Source: Sphingomonadales bacterium UBA2683 (lineage in GTDB: Bacteria > Pseudomonadota > Alphaproteobacteria > Sphingomonadales > Sphingomonadaceae). From it: DNA of 64,000 nt. Position 1 is the first letter of the stretch; each line of letters begins with the position of its first letter. The position numbers were made by a program, and so were the translations under genes. Shown piece by piece: positions 27,302 through 36,164 of the stretch. The stretch covers positions 1 through 64,000 of the forward strand of contig DELZ01000003.1 of the NCBI GenBank assembly GCA_002354635.1, in the 5' to 3' direction. Under the pieces are notes generated by a model. The model was not told where the DNA came from. It made no database searches and saw only the letters and a program-made list of their open reading frames with translations.

Positions 27302-27919
27302 TCAGCCCTGTTTAATCGCCCAGTTAACAAGGGGCAACTGGTCATTGCCAAAATACATTCTCTCGCTCTCTCCAAAAGGTACGAAAATGCTAGGCGAACC
27401 ATAAGCACCGCGGGCGATCGCCTCTTCGGTATTGGCGCGCAGCCGGTCCTTGATTGCCTGTTCCTGGGTCTTTGCTGCCAATGCGTTGCCGTCGAGACCG
27501 GCTTCGTTAGCGATGGCAATCAGTACCTGCGGATCGTCAAGATTGCGTTGCTCGCCATAATAGGCATGGAAGGCAGCAGTGGCGAACTTGTGCAATGCCA
27601 GCTGATCATCCTCGAGCGCGCAGCAGACCCGCATCGCGTGTACCGATTTGACCGGATGATGTTCGCTCGGAAAATTCATCGGCAGGCCAGCCAGTTCTGC
27701 CCAGTCCTTGAGCACACGAAAACTGTGGACAAATTTGCGATTGTCCGGATTTTCCCGCGCCGCATAAACGTCCTGGTTCACGGCGTTGAAGACGCCGCCG
27801 ACCAGAAACGGCTTCCAGAGGATTTCTGCGTCATTTGCTTTGATGATCGGCTGGATATTGTGGAAGGCGAGGCAGGTCCAAGGCGACGAGAGATCGAAGT
27901 AAAAATCAACAGTGGTCAT
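27302..27919 (-). CDS. 2-hydroxychromene-2-carboxylate isomerase/DsbA-family protein
   Basis: 205 residues with a thioredoxin-like fold of the glutathione kappa type: FYFDLSSPWTCLAFHNIQPI at the N terminus carries the Ser that activates glutathione, and ARGAYGSPSIFVPFGESERMYFGNDQL closes the fold. The family isomerises hydroxychromene carboxylates in naphthalene breakdown, but many members serve other pathways. Start at 27919 fixed by the conserved DFYFDLSSP. GST lies upstream, crotonase downstream. Confidence 0.82.
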   Translation of the reverse strand: MTTVDFYFDLSSPWTCLAFHNIQPIIKANDAEILWKPFLVGGVFNAVNQDVYAARENPDNRKFVHSFRVLKDWAELAGLPMNFPSEHHPVKSVHAMRVCCALEDDQLALHKFATAAFHAYYGEQRNLDDPQVLIAIANEAGLDGNALAAKTQEQAIKDRLRANTEEAIARGAYGSPSIFVPFGESERMYFGNDQLPLVNWAIKQG

Positions 27920-27942
27920 ATATTGGTTCCCTTTTTCCGTGT

Positions 27943-28007
27943 TCCGCACTTGATGTGGAACCCTGCTGGCTGGCGCTTGATATCCAGAGCTCCGCATCAA
28001 GTGCGGA
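27943..28007. repeat. Paired inverted hairpin repeats
   Basis: TCCGCACTTGATG (27943-27955) recurs inverted as CATCAAGTGCGGA (27995-28007). Each copy is itself part of a 17-bp dyad (TCCGCA-N5-TGYGGA). It lies between the GST and isomerase genes, so it may be an intergenic palindromic repeat inserted in the operon. Confidence 0.7.
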
Positions 28008-28023
28008 GCAAATCGCGCTCACA

Positions 28024-28713
28024 CTAATCCTCCAGCCCGAACAGCGTCTTGCGGGCCTGTGCGTCGTCCTGCGGGTTGCGATTGATCTTGTCCCGCCCCA
28101 GCGCCATCCCGCGCCGCAGACCGTCGCGCTGCTTCAGGGTTTCGTACCAGCGCTTCACATGCGGAAAATCGCCGAGATCGATTTCCTGCCGCTTGTAGGT
28201 CTGCACCCAGGGGAAACAGGCGATGTCCGCGATGCTGTAATCCGCGCCGGCCAGATAGTCATGATCCGCCAGCCGCCGGTCGATCACGCCGAACAGCCGC
28301 AGCACTTCCTTGCGATAGCGTCCGGTGGCATATTCGATACGCTCCGGCGCGTAGAGTTTGAAATGGCCGTGCTGCCCCATCATCGGCCCGAGTCCGCCCA
28401 TCTGCCACATCAGCCATTCGGTTGCGGCAATCTGGCCGCGCAGGTCATACGGCAGGAATTTCTCGGCCTTGTCGGCCAGATAGAGCAGGATCGCACCGGT
28501 CTCGAAGACGCTGACAGGATCTCCCCCATCCGCCGGATCATGATCGACGATCGCCGGAATCCGGTTGTTCGGGCTGATTGCCAGAAACTCCGGAGCAAAT
28601 TGCTCGCCCGCCCCGATGTTCACCCATTTGACATTATAGTCGAGTCCACATTCCTCGAGCATCACCGAGATTTTCCAGCCATTGGGCGTCGGCGCAAAAA
28701 AGAGATCGATCAT
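28024..28713 (-). CDS. Glutathione S-transferase, YghU/Ure2-like
   Basis: 229 residues. IDLFFAPTPNGWKISVMLEECGLDYNVKWV starts a thioredoxin-like GSH domain with N/G/W features of the Ure2p/YghU group; a PNNRIPAIVDHD segment gives the cis-Pro, and FETGAILLYLADKAEKF the GSH gamma-Glu contact. All-helical C domain from about residue 90. ATG at 28713 follows a TATACT-like -10 at 28752-28757. Probably first gene of the unit with the isomerase and crotonase, conjugating glutathione to an electrophile. Confidence 0.85.
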   Translation of the reverse strand: MIDLFFAPTPNGWKISVMLEECGLDYNVKWVNIGAGEQFAPEFLAISPNNRIPAIVDHDPADGGDPVSVFETGAILLYLADKAEKFLPYDLRGQIAATEWLMWQMGGLGPMMGQHGHFKLYAPERIEYATGRYRKEVLRLFGVIDRRLADHDYLAGADYSIADIACFPWVQTYKRQEIDLGDFPHVKRWYETLKQRDGLRRGMALGRDKINRNPQDDAQARKTLFGLED

Positions 28714-29081
28714 GCGTGTGCGCCGTCCCGGATGAACTTTACAAACTTTACAGTATAATGATCCAAAATCGAAGCGGAGGCGATTGTCGGCGGCGCGGCC
28801 GCGGAAAGCGGATATGTCGGGTTGATCAGCATCATGCCGCAACTTGGCATAAAAGCATGGCAGTAGGACAGCAAAATATGCCAGTATCCGCTGGTAGAAA
28901 TTCTCTTCGGCTTGCAGGGAACAGCAGACACCGGTAATCTATGGCTGGTGGTGCGCTGCGGCTGGCAGGATCAGCCCGCTGTCCACGACGCCCATGTAGC
29001 CACAGTCAACGGCGACCGGAAACGGCCTGATCACTGGCGGCCAGGCGACATAGCCGGAGTGCTCCAAACCCGAAAAGCCCG
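28714..29081 (-). promoter_or_regulatory. GST upstream region with direct repeat
   Basis: No gene is supported in this 368-bp stretch. Near its left end AACTTTAC occurs twice with 9-bp period (28735-28742, 28744-28751), immediately downstream of a minus-strand TATACT -10 candidate (28752-28757), so the repeat would cover the transcription start, as a repressor site might. The rest shows nothing I can name. Confidence 0.4.
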
Positions 29082-30260
29082 TCAGCCCTTGCTGAGGAAT
29101 TTCTTTATATTCCGGGCTGCCTGACGAATGCGCTGTTCATTCTCGACCAGCGCGAGGCGGACGAAGCCTTCGCCCTCGTCACCAAATCCGGGACCCGGCG
29201 CGACTGCGACGCCGGCTTCGGCAATCAGCCGCTTGGAAAATTCCATCGAACCCAGATGTTTGAACTGTTCGGGAATCGGCGCCCAGGCAAACATGCTGGC
29301 TTCCGGTGCCGGAATATCCCAGCCGGCGCGACCGAAGCTCTCCACCATGATGTCACGCCGCTTTTTGTAAAGCGCGCGGTTTTCCTCGATAATGTCCTGC
29401 GGCCCGTTAAGCGCTGCCGTTGCGGCCACCTGAATCGGCGTGAACGCGCCATAATCCAGATAGGATTTCACCCGGGTCAGCGCACCGATCAGTTGCTGGT
29501 TGCCAACTGCAAAGCCCATCCGCCAGCCGGGCATCGAATAGGTCTTCGACATGCTGGTAAACTCGACAACACAATCCTTGGCACCATCGATCTGCAGCAT
29601 CGACGGAGTCGGTGTGTCGCCGAAATAAATCTCGGCATAGGCAAGGTCGCTAATCACCCACAATTTGTGCTCGCGCGCGAAATCGACGACTTTCTGGTAG
29701 AAATCGAGATCGGCGACATAAGCGGTCGGGTTGCTCGGATAGCCCATCACCAGCACCGAGGGTTTCGGTACGCTGTAGCTCATCGCATATTCCAGCCGGG
29801 TGAAGAAATCCGGACCCGGCGCGGCAGGAATCGAGCGGATCGCGGCCCCGGCGATGATGAAGCCGAAGGTGTGGATCGGGTAGGAAGGATTGGGCGCCAG
29901 CACGACGTCGCCGGGCGCGGTGATTGCCTGCGCCAGATTGGCAAGGCCTTCCTTGGACCCCAGCGTCACGATGACTTCGCTTTCCGGGTCGAGGTCGACG
30001 GCGAAGCGGCGCTTGTAATAGGCCGCCTGGGCCTTGCGCAGGCCCTTGATGCCTTTCGATGCCGAATAGCGGTGCGCTGTCGGATTATTGGCTGTTTCGC
30101 ACAGCTTGTCGATCACATGCTGCGCCGGCATGCCGTCGGGATTGCCCATGCCGAGATCGATGATGTCCTCACCGCGCGCCCGCGCTTCCGCTTTCATCGC
30201 ATTCACTTCGGCGAAGACATAGGGCGGCAGGCGTTTGATACGGTAAAATTCTTCGGACAT
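29082..30260 (-). CDS. alaC: AlaC-like PLP aminotransferase
   Basis: 392 residues, fold type I class I/II. FYRIKRLPPYVFAEVNAMKAEARARG and DLGMGNPDGMPAQHV at the N terminus, the SKEGLANLAQAI turn, and the PLP lysine in SMSKTYSMPGWRMGFAVG match the AlaC/YfdZ group, which makes alanine from pyruvate and glutamate; LL-diaminopimelate aminotransferase is a close relative. Cytoplasmic. Single-gene unit. Confidence 0.85.
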   Translation of the reverse strand: MSEEFYRIKRLPPYVFAEVNAMKAEARARGEDIIDLGMGNPDGMPAQHVIDKLCETANNPTAHRYSASKGIKGLRKAQAAYYKRRFAVDLDPESEVIVTLGSKEGLANLAQAITAPGDVVLAPNPSYPIHTFGFIIAGAAIRSIPAAPGPDFFTRLEYAMSYSVPKPSVLVMGYPSNPTAYVADLDFYQKVVDFAREHKLWVISDLAYAEIYFGDTPTPSMLQIDGAKDCVVEFTSMSKTYSMPGWRMGFAVGNQQLIGALTRVKSYLDYGAFTPIQVAATAALNGPQDIIEENRALYKKRRDIMVESFGRAGWDIPAPEASMFAWAPIPEQFKHLGSMEFSKRLIAEAGVAVAPGPGFGDEGEGFVRLALVENEQRIRQAARNIKKFLSKG

Positions 30261-30362
30261 TATCGGTCGTTTCTTGCGCTAAGTTATCAGGAGCGGTCGC
30301 TTTGCGTAATTTTAATGCGAATGTCGAGACCTTGCGTGTCCTGCCGAGCGATCGGAGGGCAA

Positions 30363-31994
30363 TTAAACGAGCCGGTGCGCACCCCGCAGAACCGTCTGGC
30401 TGGCACTGCCCCGCAACGCGATTGATTTTGCACGGATTGTGTCCAGAAAATGCCACGTCGAAACAGCTTTTTCCGGCGTCAGGGCAACCGTCATATAGCC
30501 GCGGTTGGACGTATCGGTCCATTGCAGCTGGCTATTGGTTTCCCGCAGTGCCCTGGCGGCGACATCGGCGCTCGCTCCCGACAGATAGGATTCGAGACCC
30601 GGAGAGGTCACGCTATGCCCGCCAAACTCGACGCCCGCCTTGCCGTCGGCGGTTTCCAGATTGAACGCCCAGCCGTTGTGGCTGTCGCCCGAAAGCACGA
30701 TCAAATCGGCATCCGCCGCCTGCGCGCCTTTCAGCGCCCGTTCGCGCGCCTGCGGATAACCGTCCCAGCTGTCGAAATTTATCGGCAGCCCCATTTTTGC
30801 TGCGAGTGCGCCCACCGTCAGCCGCTGTTTCGCAAAGGCCGGTGCGTCGGGGGCAACCCAGTTGGTTGCCTCTTGCGGCAGCTTCAGTTCGCCCATCACG
30901 CATTGCTGCGACCAGACTTGCCATTTGGTACCCGAGGCCTTCGATTTGCGCATCGCCGATGCCAGCCAGGCCTCTTGCTCGCCACCGATCATTTCGCGAG
31001 CCGGGTCCTGCCAGACATTGTCGCGGAAGGATGCAATCGTCTGCTCAATATCTTCCTGCCCCTTGAGCGCCGCGCCCAGATCAAGCTGCTTGCTGCGCGC
31101 GCTGATCCGGCTCTCGGTCACGAACAGGGTTGCCAGATTACCGATCTGATATTCGGTCCAGCGCGGGCTGCCATAATCCTTGTCGCTGACCGGCATCCAT
31201 TCCCGATAGACGCGTTCGGCAACCCGTTTGCGCGCTTCCCAGTCACCTTCACCGGCATTATGATTTTCCGCGCCCTCCTGATAGGCATCGTTGGCAAATT
31301 CATGGTCATCCCACATCGCGATCATCGGCAGCACCTGATGCAGGCGCTGCAGGTCGGGATCCTTGCGATAGGCGGCATAGCGGAGGCGATAGTCGGCAAG
31401 CTGCACGATCTCGGACAGAGGGTCCGGAGCCCGACCGGCCATTGCCTGTTCCCTCGAAGGATAAGTCCCGGCAGGATATTCATAGATATAGTCACCGGTA
31501 TGTACCATCAGATCAAGCGCGGCATTTCGGGCGGCGTGGGCATAGGCGTTGAAATAGCCGAAGGGCAGATTGGAACAGCCAACCACGCCGATGTTGAATT
31601 GCGCGGTAGGTCCCTCGGGCAGGGTCCGGGTACGACCGACCATCGACTGGGAACCGTCGGGAGCGATAAAGCGATAGAAATACCAACTGTCCGGATCGAG
31701 TCCCTGAGCCGTGATTTTTGCGATATGGTCGCGATCGGCCTTCGCCTCGACTTCACCGGAAATCTTGGCGCCCGCAAAATCTGCGTTCGCGGAGATTTCT
31801 GCCGTGAGCTTGACGTCGCCATTGCCGACGTAGCGGGTCCACAGCAGCACCGAACCCTGCGAGGGCTCTCCGCTGGCCACACCATGGGTAAATCCCTTTG
31901 CGCTCATCAGCGTTGCCGAAGCCGGGACGCCGAGCGCGCCGAGGCCGAATGTTCCCAGCGCCATCAACTGGCGGCGATCGATATTCATGGTCAT
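30363..31994 (-). CDS. phoD: PhoD-family alkaline phosphatase/phosphodiesterase
   Basis: 543 residues. N terminus NIDRRQLMALGTFGLGALG is a twin-arginine-type signal. Metal and active-site motifs of PhoD are present: FNIGVVGCSNLPFGYFNAY, HTGDYIYEYPAG, MWDDHEFANDAYQEG and LSGDSHNGWAF. It hydrolyses phosphate mono- or diesters in the periplasm using Ca/Fe. GGGA precedes the ATG at 31994; a second ATG at 31988 is possible. It lies 4 nt after a DUF3667 gene on the same strand. Confidence 0.9.
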   Translation of the reverse strand: MTMNIDRRQLMALGTFGLGALGVPASATLMSAKGFTHGVASGEPSQGSVLLWTRYVGNGDVKLTAEISANADFAGAKISGEVEAKADRDHIAKITAQGLDPDSWYFYRFIAPDGSQSMVGRTRTLPEGPTAQFNIGVVGCSNLPFGYFNAYAHAARNAALDLMVHTGDYIYEYPAGTYPSREQAMAGRAPDPLSEIVQLADYRLRYAAYRKDPDLQRLHQVLPMIAMWDDHEFANDAYQEGAENHNAGEGDWEARKRVAERVYREWMPVSDKDYGSPRWTEYQIGNLATLFVTESRISARSKQLDLGAALKGQEDIEQTIASFRDNVWQDPAREMIGGEQEAWLASAMRKSKASGTKWQVWSQQCVMGELKLPQEATNWVAPDAPAFAKQRLTVGALAAKMGLPINFDSWDGYPQARERALKGAQAADADLIVLSGDSHNGWAFNLETADGKAGVEFGGHSVTSPGLESYLSGASADVAARALRETNSQLQWTDTSNRGYMTVALTPEKAVSTWHFLDTIRAKSIALRGSASQTVLRGAHRLV

Positions 31995-31998
31995 GATT

Positions 31999-33180
31999 TT
32001 ATCCCAAAATGCCTAGTGCGAGCAAAATAGCGAAGAATAAAGACAGGCTGATGACGGTGAACAGCAACAGGAAGGAAGTCCGGACCAGGGCTTCGAAGCG
32101 CGACATCTGATAGGCGTGGCGCAATTGGCGGTACATGTGGAACGGTGGATACAGAAACAGCAGCAAGCCCCAGAAGGTGCCGGACACGCCAATAGCGGCC
32201 AGTATCGCAGAGCTTATAAACAGCAGCGACATGAAGCTGATCGAATAGGTGGTGAAAACCGCGTGATCATAAAAATGGAATCCCCGCCGTCCAATCAGCG
32301 TCAGCCAGACGAAGGGCAGGGAAATCGGGATCAGCAGCCAGGCGAATTTATAGCCATTGGCCTTGAGCTTGTAGAGCAGCAGGTCCGGATTGGCGGTCAC
32401 TTTTTTCACAGCATTTTTCAGCCAATGATCGGCTTGCGTGGAACCCGTGCTGATACTGCTTTCATCCGTGAGAATATTGCCGTTCGAAATATCCTGAACA
32501 CGGGCCTCGATCCCTTCCAACTGGTCTTTGGACAGATTGGTATCCCCAATGTCACCATCGCTGAGCTTCACCTCCGGATAGGGTGGTTCCTCGCCGATCA
32601 TTGGTGCCAGTATATTGCGTCCCTTTTTCAGATTCAGAATATCCTGTTCCAGCTCGGCCTTTTTATCGCCACTTGCTTGCGGCAGCTGGGCCGTTTTGGC
32701 TTTGATCTGATCTTCGATCCCCTCTGCTTCCGTAACGATGCCGGCGCTGACATTCTTGTCGACGACGCCAGCATCGCCAGCCGAAAACGGATCTCCGAGA
32801 AAGGAAAATACCGCGAACATCATGAACACCGAAAACAGGAACAGCGCCATCGGTGAAATGAAACGAGCGCGCTCGCCCTGGATGTAGCGCCGGGTCAGTT
32901 CGCCCGGTTTCCAGGCGAGCATCGGCAGGGTGCGCCAGAATTTTCCTTCGAAATGCAAAACACCGTGCAGGATGTCGTGCCAGAAGGCGCCGATCGACCG
33001 GTGGACATGCAGCGGCTGGCCGCAGTTGCCACAATAATGTCCGATCACCGGTGCCTTGCAATTCAGACATTGGCCGGCAACGTCGCCCTCTGCCCGCACC
33101 AGCCTGCCCTCATCATCCAAGGCCTTGGCGATTAGCCCGCCCTCGACAATCGTGCCTACAGCATCAAATTCATCCGACAT
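31999..33180 (-). CDS. DUF3667 zinc-ribbon membrane protein
   Basis: 393 residues. A four-Cys zinc ribbon, CLNCKAPVIGHYCGNCGQ (residues about 38-55), is followed by the family block FWHDILHGVLHFEGKFWRTL and four membrane helices (about residues 115-135, 285-305, 315-350 and 365-390). An extended coiled insert (about 150-260) is cytoplasmic or periplasmic. Function unknown. It is translationally close to PhoD, 4 nt apart. Confidence 0.85.
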   Translation of the reverse strand: MSDEFDAVGTIVEGGLIAKALDDEGRLVRAEGDVAGQCLNCKAPVIGHYCGNCGQPLHVHRSIGAFWHDILHGVLHFEGKFWRTLPMLAWKPGELTRRYIQGERARFISPMALFLFSVFMMFAVFSFLGDPFSAGDAGVVDKNVSAGIVTEAEGIEDQIKAKTAQLPQASGDKKAELEQDILNLKKGRNILAPMIGEEPPYPEVKLSDGDIGDTNLSKDQLEGIEARVQDISNGNILTDESSISTGSTQADHWLKNAVKKVTANPDLLLYKLKANGYKFAWLLIPISLPFVWLTLIGRRGFHFYDHAVFTTYSISFMSLLFISSAILAAIGVSGTFWGLLLFLYPPFHMYRQLRHAYQMSRFEALVRTSFLLLFTVISLSLFFAILLALGILG

Positions 33181-33244
33181 GGTCTATGTTTTCGCCAAAT
33201 TGATCGACAACGCAAGGATCTTGTGTCCGACCTGTCTGGTCGGG

Positions 33245-34531
33245 CTAGTCATGGATAAGCTCACTCGACGCGGTCGACCCCGACATCACGAGCAGCATAT
33301 CATAGCCGAAGATGAGCCGAACAAGGTTCTGGTCGTTCTGCATTTTGCCCGGCCGAATGACCGATCGCAGTGGTCGCAAATCAATCAGGGTGAATTGATC
33401 CTGCATTGCTGCATCCAGAACAGGCTCGATACCTTTGGCATATCCGTCCTTGGCCGGTGCGGCCTTGAACGAAAAATTGGTCGGATCGAACACCGCCGTG
33501 AGGGACCCTTTTCCCGGCAGAACCATCACGTTAAAGCTATGCCCGCCTTCCATTGCGGCGAGCTCGGGCAGAAGCGCCCCAAGGTCGAAGGCCTCGGTAT
33601 AGCTTCGCCCCCGCACCAGATGGGATGCGCCCATCTTGGCCATCAGTCGCGGCGGGCGCCCGTCAACCTGCTCCGCTTGCCAGTGCCGGAGAAAATTGGC
33701 GCGGATCAGATCGGCACGCCGCTGGTTGGACTGCCAATTCTGACCGTTCAAGTACAAGCGATTGATTTCGAGCGTCTCTTCGAGCGTGTCCAGTATTGCC
33801 GATGTTTCGTTATCCCGATCCGGCCATGCCGCGCGCAGATCGCGAACGATTTGCGGATCACCGGCAAAGCTGAATATATGTTGTGGGCCGCCGGTGGCCG
33901 CGTGCTTTTCCCATAATGCGCCGGATTCGGACGCCAGCTTGTCCAGCACTGCCACCGCAGCGTCCGGTTTCTGCTTCTGCTTCAGCCGTTTGATCAGTTG
34001 CCGGTCACCGGTCACCTCATAGTCGACACCCCAAAATAGCGAATTCTTGTCTGCTAGGGCCGCCCGGGCCTGCGCAACAAATTCCGCTTCTTCCTTCATC
34101 CCGAAGAAGGCCGGTTCACCGCCGGGTTCGGCGAACAGTTTCTGAAGGCCGCCGACGCCATTGTCGCTTGCTGCATCGTCCAACAATCGCGCCATGGTGG
34201 GCGAGGTCTCGATCACGATCTTCGTATAGCCCGACTTCGCGAGTTCGGCGAACAGCGCTGCCGACAGCTTTGGATTTTCAGCGACCCCATGCTCTTCGCC
34301 AATCAGGAAAAACTGGGCGTTGCGGCCTTCCTCGAGCAATTTCTCCCAGGCCGGTCCGGAAAACCGGTTGCCATCCTGAGTCAGCGTGTAACGGTTGGCG
34401 ATCGCGGCATCGGTGATTTTCTGGGTCGCCAGCGCGGCAACGCTGTCCGTTTCGGCGGACTGGGCCAGTGTCGGAGCAGATGAAACAACCAGTATCAATG
34501 CACTGAGTGAGTTTATAGCGTTTTTCAACAT
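33245..34531 (-). CDS. Secreted EreA/ChaN (Tiki)-like protein
   Basis: 428 residues with a signal peptide (LKNAINSLSALILVVSSAPTLAQ, in part). The FFLIGEEHGVAENPKLSAAL segment and KIVIETSPTMARLL segment, with a later KMGASHLVRG, resemble the GExHG/HE active site of the erythromycin esterase, TraB and ChaN superfamily. A periplasmic hydrolase or heme-binding role is possible; I cannot choose. Start at 34531 is set by the signal peptide; Shine-Dalgarno is weak. Confidence 0.6.
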   Translation of the reverse strand: MLKNAINSLSALILVVSSAPTLAQSAETDSVAALATQKITDAAIANRYTLTQDGNRFSGPAWEKLLEEGRNAQFFLIGEEHGVAENPKLSAALFAELAKSGYTKIVIETSPTMARLLDDAASDNGVGGLQKLFAEPGGEPAFFGMKEEAEFVAQARAALADKNSLFWGVDYEVTGDRQLIKRLKQKQKPDAAVAVLDKLASESGALWEKHAATGGPQHIFSFAGDPQIVRDLRAAWPDRDNETSAILDTLEETLEINRLYLNGQNWQSNQRRADLIRANFLRHWQAEQVDGRPPRLMAKMGASHLVRGRSYTEAFDLGALLPELAAMEGGHSFNVMVLPGKGSLTAVFDPTNFSFKAAPAKDGYAKGIEPVLDAAMQDQFTLIDLRPLRSVIRPGKMQNDQNLVRLIFGYDMLLVMSGSTASSELIHD

Positions 34532-34718
34532 AGACACCCATCCGACCAGCCAAGGTGTATCACCGTAGTATAACAGCCTCATTTCGGCAAGCCTTTGTCG
34601 GCGCGCGCAGCTTCAGACGCATTTGCGCCGATCTGGCGATCCCGCCCGGCCTCGTCTGCGAGTTCCCGTCCTGGGAGAAGAGGGCGTGACCAAAAGATTT
34701 GGCGATCCGTGTAATTTA

Positions 34719-34740
34719 TGTTATATTATCTCATATAACA
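34719..34740. promoter_or_regulatory. Palindrome upstream of exbD, Zur-box-like
   Basis: TGTTATAT (34719-34726) and ATATAACA (34733-34740) form an 8-bp dyad with a 6-bp centre, about 30 nt before the exbD start. The left part also fits the gammaproteobacterial Zur consensus TGTTATANTATAACA at 13 of 15 positions (34719-34733). This makes zinc control of the gene plausible but it is only a motif match. Confidence 0.5.
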
Positions 34741-34768
34741 ACCTGACCTTGCGAGGGAGAACAACAGC

Positions 34769-35218
34769 ATGAACATCGCGAAAAAGCATTTCCGTTTCAA
34801 TCGGGTAGAAACATCGCAAGAACATATCGTCGCGGAAATGAACATCACGCCGCTGATTGATGTGCTGCTGGTACTTTTGGTGATGCTGATGCTTTCGATT
34901 CCGGCCGTCACGCACAAGGTCGCGGTGGAACTGCCGAGCGGAACGGCAGGAAGCGGGACGCCATTGGTCAACAGGCTGTTCCTGAATGCGGCCGGGACGG
35001 CGATATGGAATGATATACCGATGGACAGCGACCGGTTGCGGGTCCGGCTGGAGCGGATGGCAAGGAATCCGGCCAAGCCCCAACTCCATTTCGAGACCGA
35101 CGCCCAGGCGCGGTACGAGCGTTTTGACCAGCTGGTAGCGATGATCAAGCGGGCCGGTGTGGAAGAGGTCGGTTTCGTCGGCAATCAGGAATTTGCCCAA
35201 TGGGATGCCCGCGATTAA
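34769..35218 (+). CDS. exbD: ExbD/TolR-family biopolymer transport protein
   Basis: 149 residues: short cytoplasmic N terminus, one membrane helix carrying the essential Asp (ITPLIDVLLVLLVMLM, residues about 27-45), then a periplasmic domain. ExbD couples proton flow to TonB for outer-membrane transport, matching the TonB receptor at the left edge. No exbB or tonB adjoins, which is unusual; a stand-alone extra ExbD under its own operator is suggested. GAGGGAG lies before the ATG. Confidence 0.85.
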   Translation: MNIAKKHFRFNRVETSQEHIVAEMNITPLIDVLLVLLVMLMLSIPAVTHKVAVELPSGTAGSGTPLVNRLFLNAAGTAIWNDIPMDSDRLRVRLERMARNPAKPQLHFETDAQARYERFDQLVAMIKRAGVEEVGFVGNQEFAQWDARD

Positions 35219-35303
35219 AAATTGACCGCACCATGACCAGATTCGATTTTACCGCTCATTTCAATAGTATACATCCGCGCTATGTTCCGCCACATATCTG
35301 GCT

Positions 35304-36077
35304 ATGGAACTGAATCTGGAAAACAGGGTCGTGCTGGTGACGGCCGGCAGCAAGGGTATCGGACTGGCGACCGCAGCGGGATTTCATGCCGGTGGCGCGA
35401 AAGTAGCAATATGCGGACGTTCGCAGGACAAGCTGGATGCGGCGGCCGCACAAATGCCCGGCTGTCTCGCGCTGACCGGGGATGTGTCGAAGTCCGAGGA
35501 TATCGACCGGGTGATCGAGGCGGTGAACGGGAAATTTGGCGGCATCGACATTTTGGTAAACAACGCCGGCGGCCCGCCACCCGGACTCTTCGCCGACCTG
35601 GCTGACGAGGACTGGGACAAGGCCATAGAACTGACCCTGATGTCCGTTGTCCGGGCAACGCGGCTGGTGCTGCCACATATGCGCACGCAGAAATGGGGCC
35701 GGATTATCAACATTTCGTCATCGGGGGTGAAACAGCCGGTGCCCGGCCTCACTTTGTCCAACAGCATCCGCATGGCGGTACTGGGCTGGGCCAAGACGCT
35801 CGCCAATCAGGTGGCAGCCGACAATGTGCTGGTCAACACGGTCTGCCCGGGCTTCACCCAGACCGATCGTGTCGCGCAAATCCTGGAACAGCAATCTGCC
35901 GCATCCGGCAAGAGTATCGAAGAGATTGCCTCTGCGCTCGCGGCGCAAATCCCGATGCAGCGGATCGGCCAGCCGGAAGAGATTGCCAATCTGGCAGTGT
36001 TTCTGGGATCGGACGCCGCCAGCTATATCACCGGCACCGCGATCCAGGTGGATGGCGGATCCGTACAGGGCTATTGA
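35304..36077 (+). CDS. Short-chain dehydrogenase/reductase lacking canonical Tyr and Lys
   Basis: 257 residues. Rossmann segments VVLVTAGSKGIGLATA and ILVNNAGGPPPG and a C-terminal GTAIQVDGG are present. The catalytic YxxxK is missing: the equivalent segment reads SSSGVKQPVPGLTLSNSIRM, with Ser/Asn and Arg at the Tyr and Lys places, while the Ser of the triad is kept. This matches the divergent BKR-like SDR subgroup. It may bind nucleotide without standard reduction. Single gene, 85 nt after exbD. Confidence 0.8.
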   Translation: MELNLENRVVLVTAGSKGIGLATAAGFHAGGAKVAICGRSQDKLDAAAAQMPGCLALTGDVSKSEDIDRVIEAVNGKFGGIDILVNNAGGPPPGLFADLADEDWDKAIELTLMSVVRATRLVLPHMRTQKWGRIINISSSGVKQPVPGLTLSNSIRMAVLGWAKTLANQVAADNVLVNTVCPGFTQTDRVAQILEQQSAASGKSIEEIASALAAQIPMQRIGQPEEIANLAVFLGSDAASYITGTAIQVDGGSVQGY

Positions 36078-36164
36078 ACGCCCCATATTCCCAAAAAGCC
36101 AGCGTTTGCGTCCTGCGGCACAACTGACCTTTCCCGCCGGTCAAAAGCCCGCTAATGGGCGCGG

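Noticed and set aside
30450..32030. 526-codon plus-strand frame opposite phoD
   Set aside because: Antisense to a gene with all PhoD motifs; no recognisable domain.
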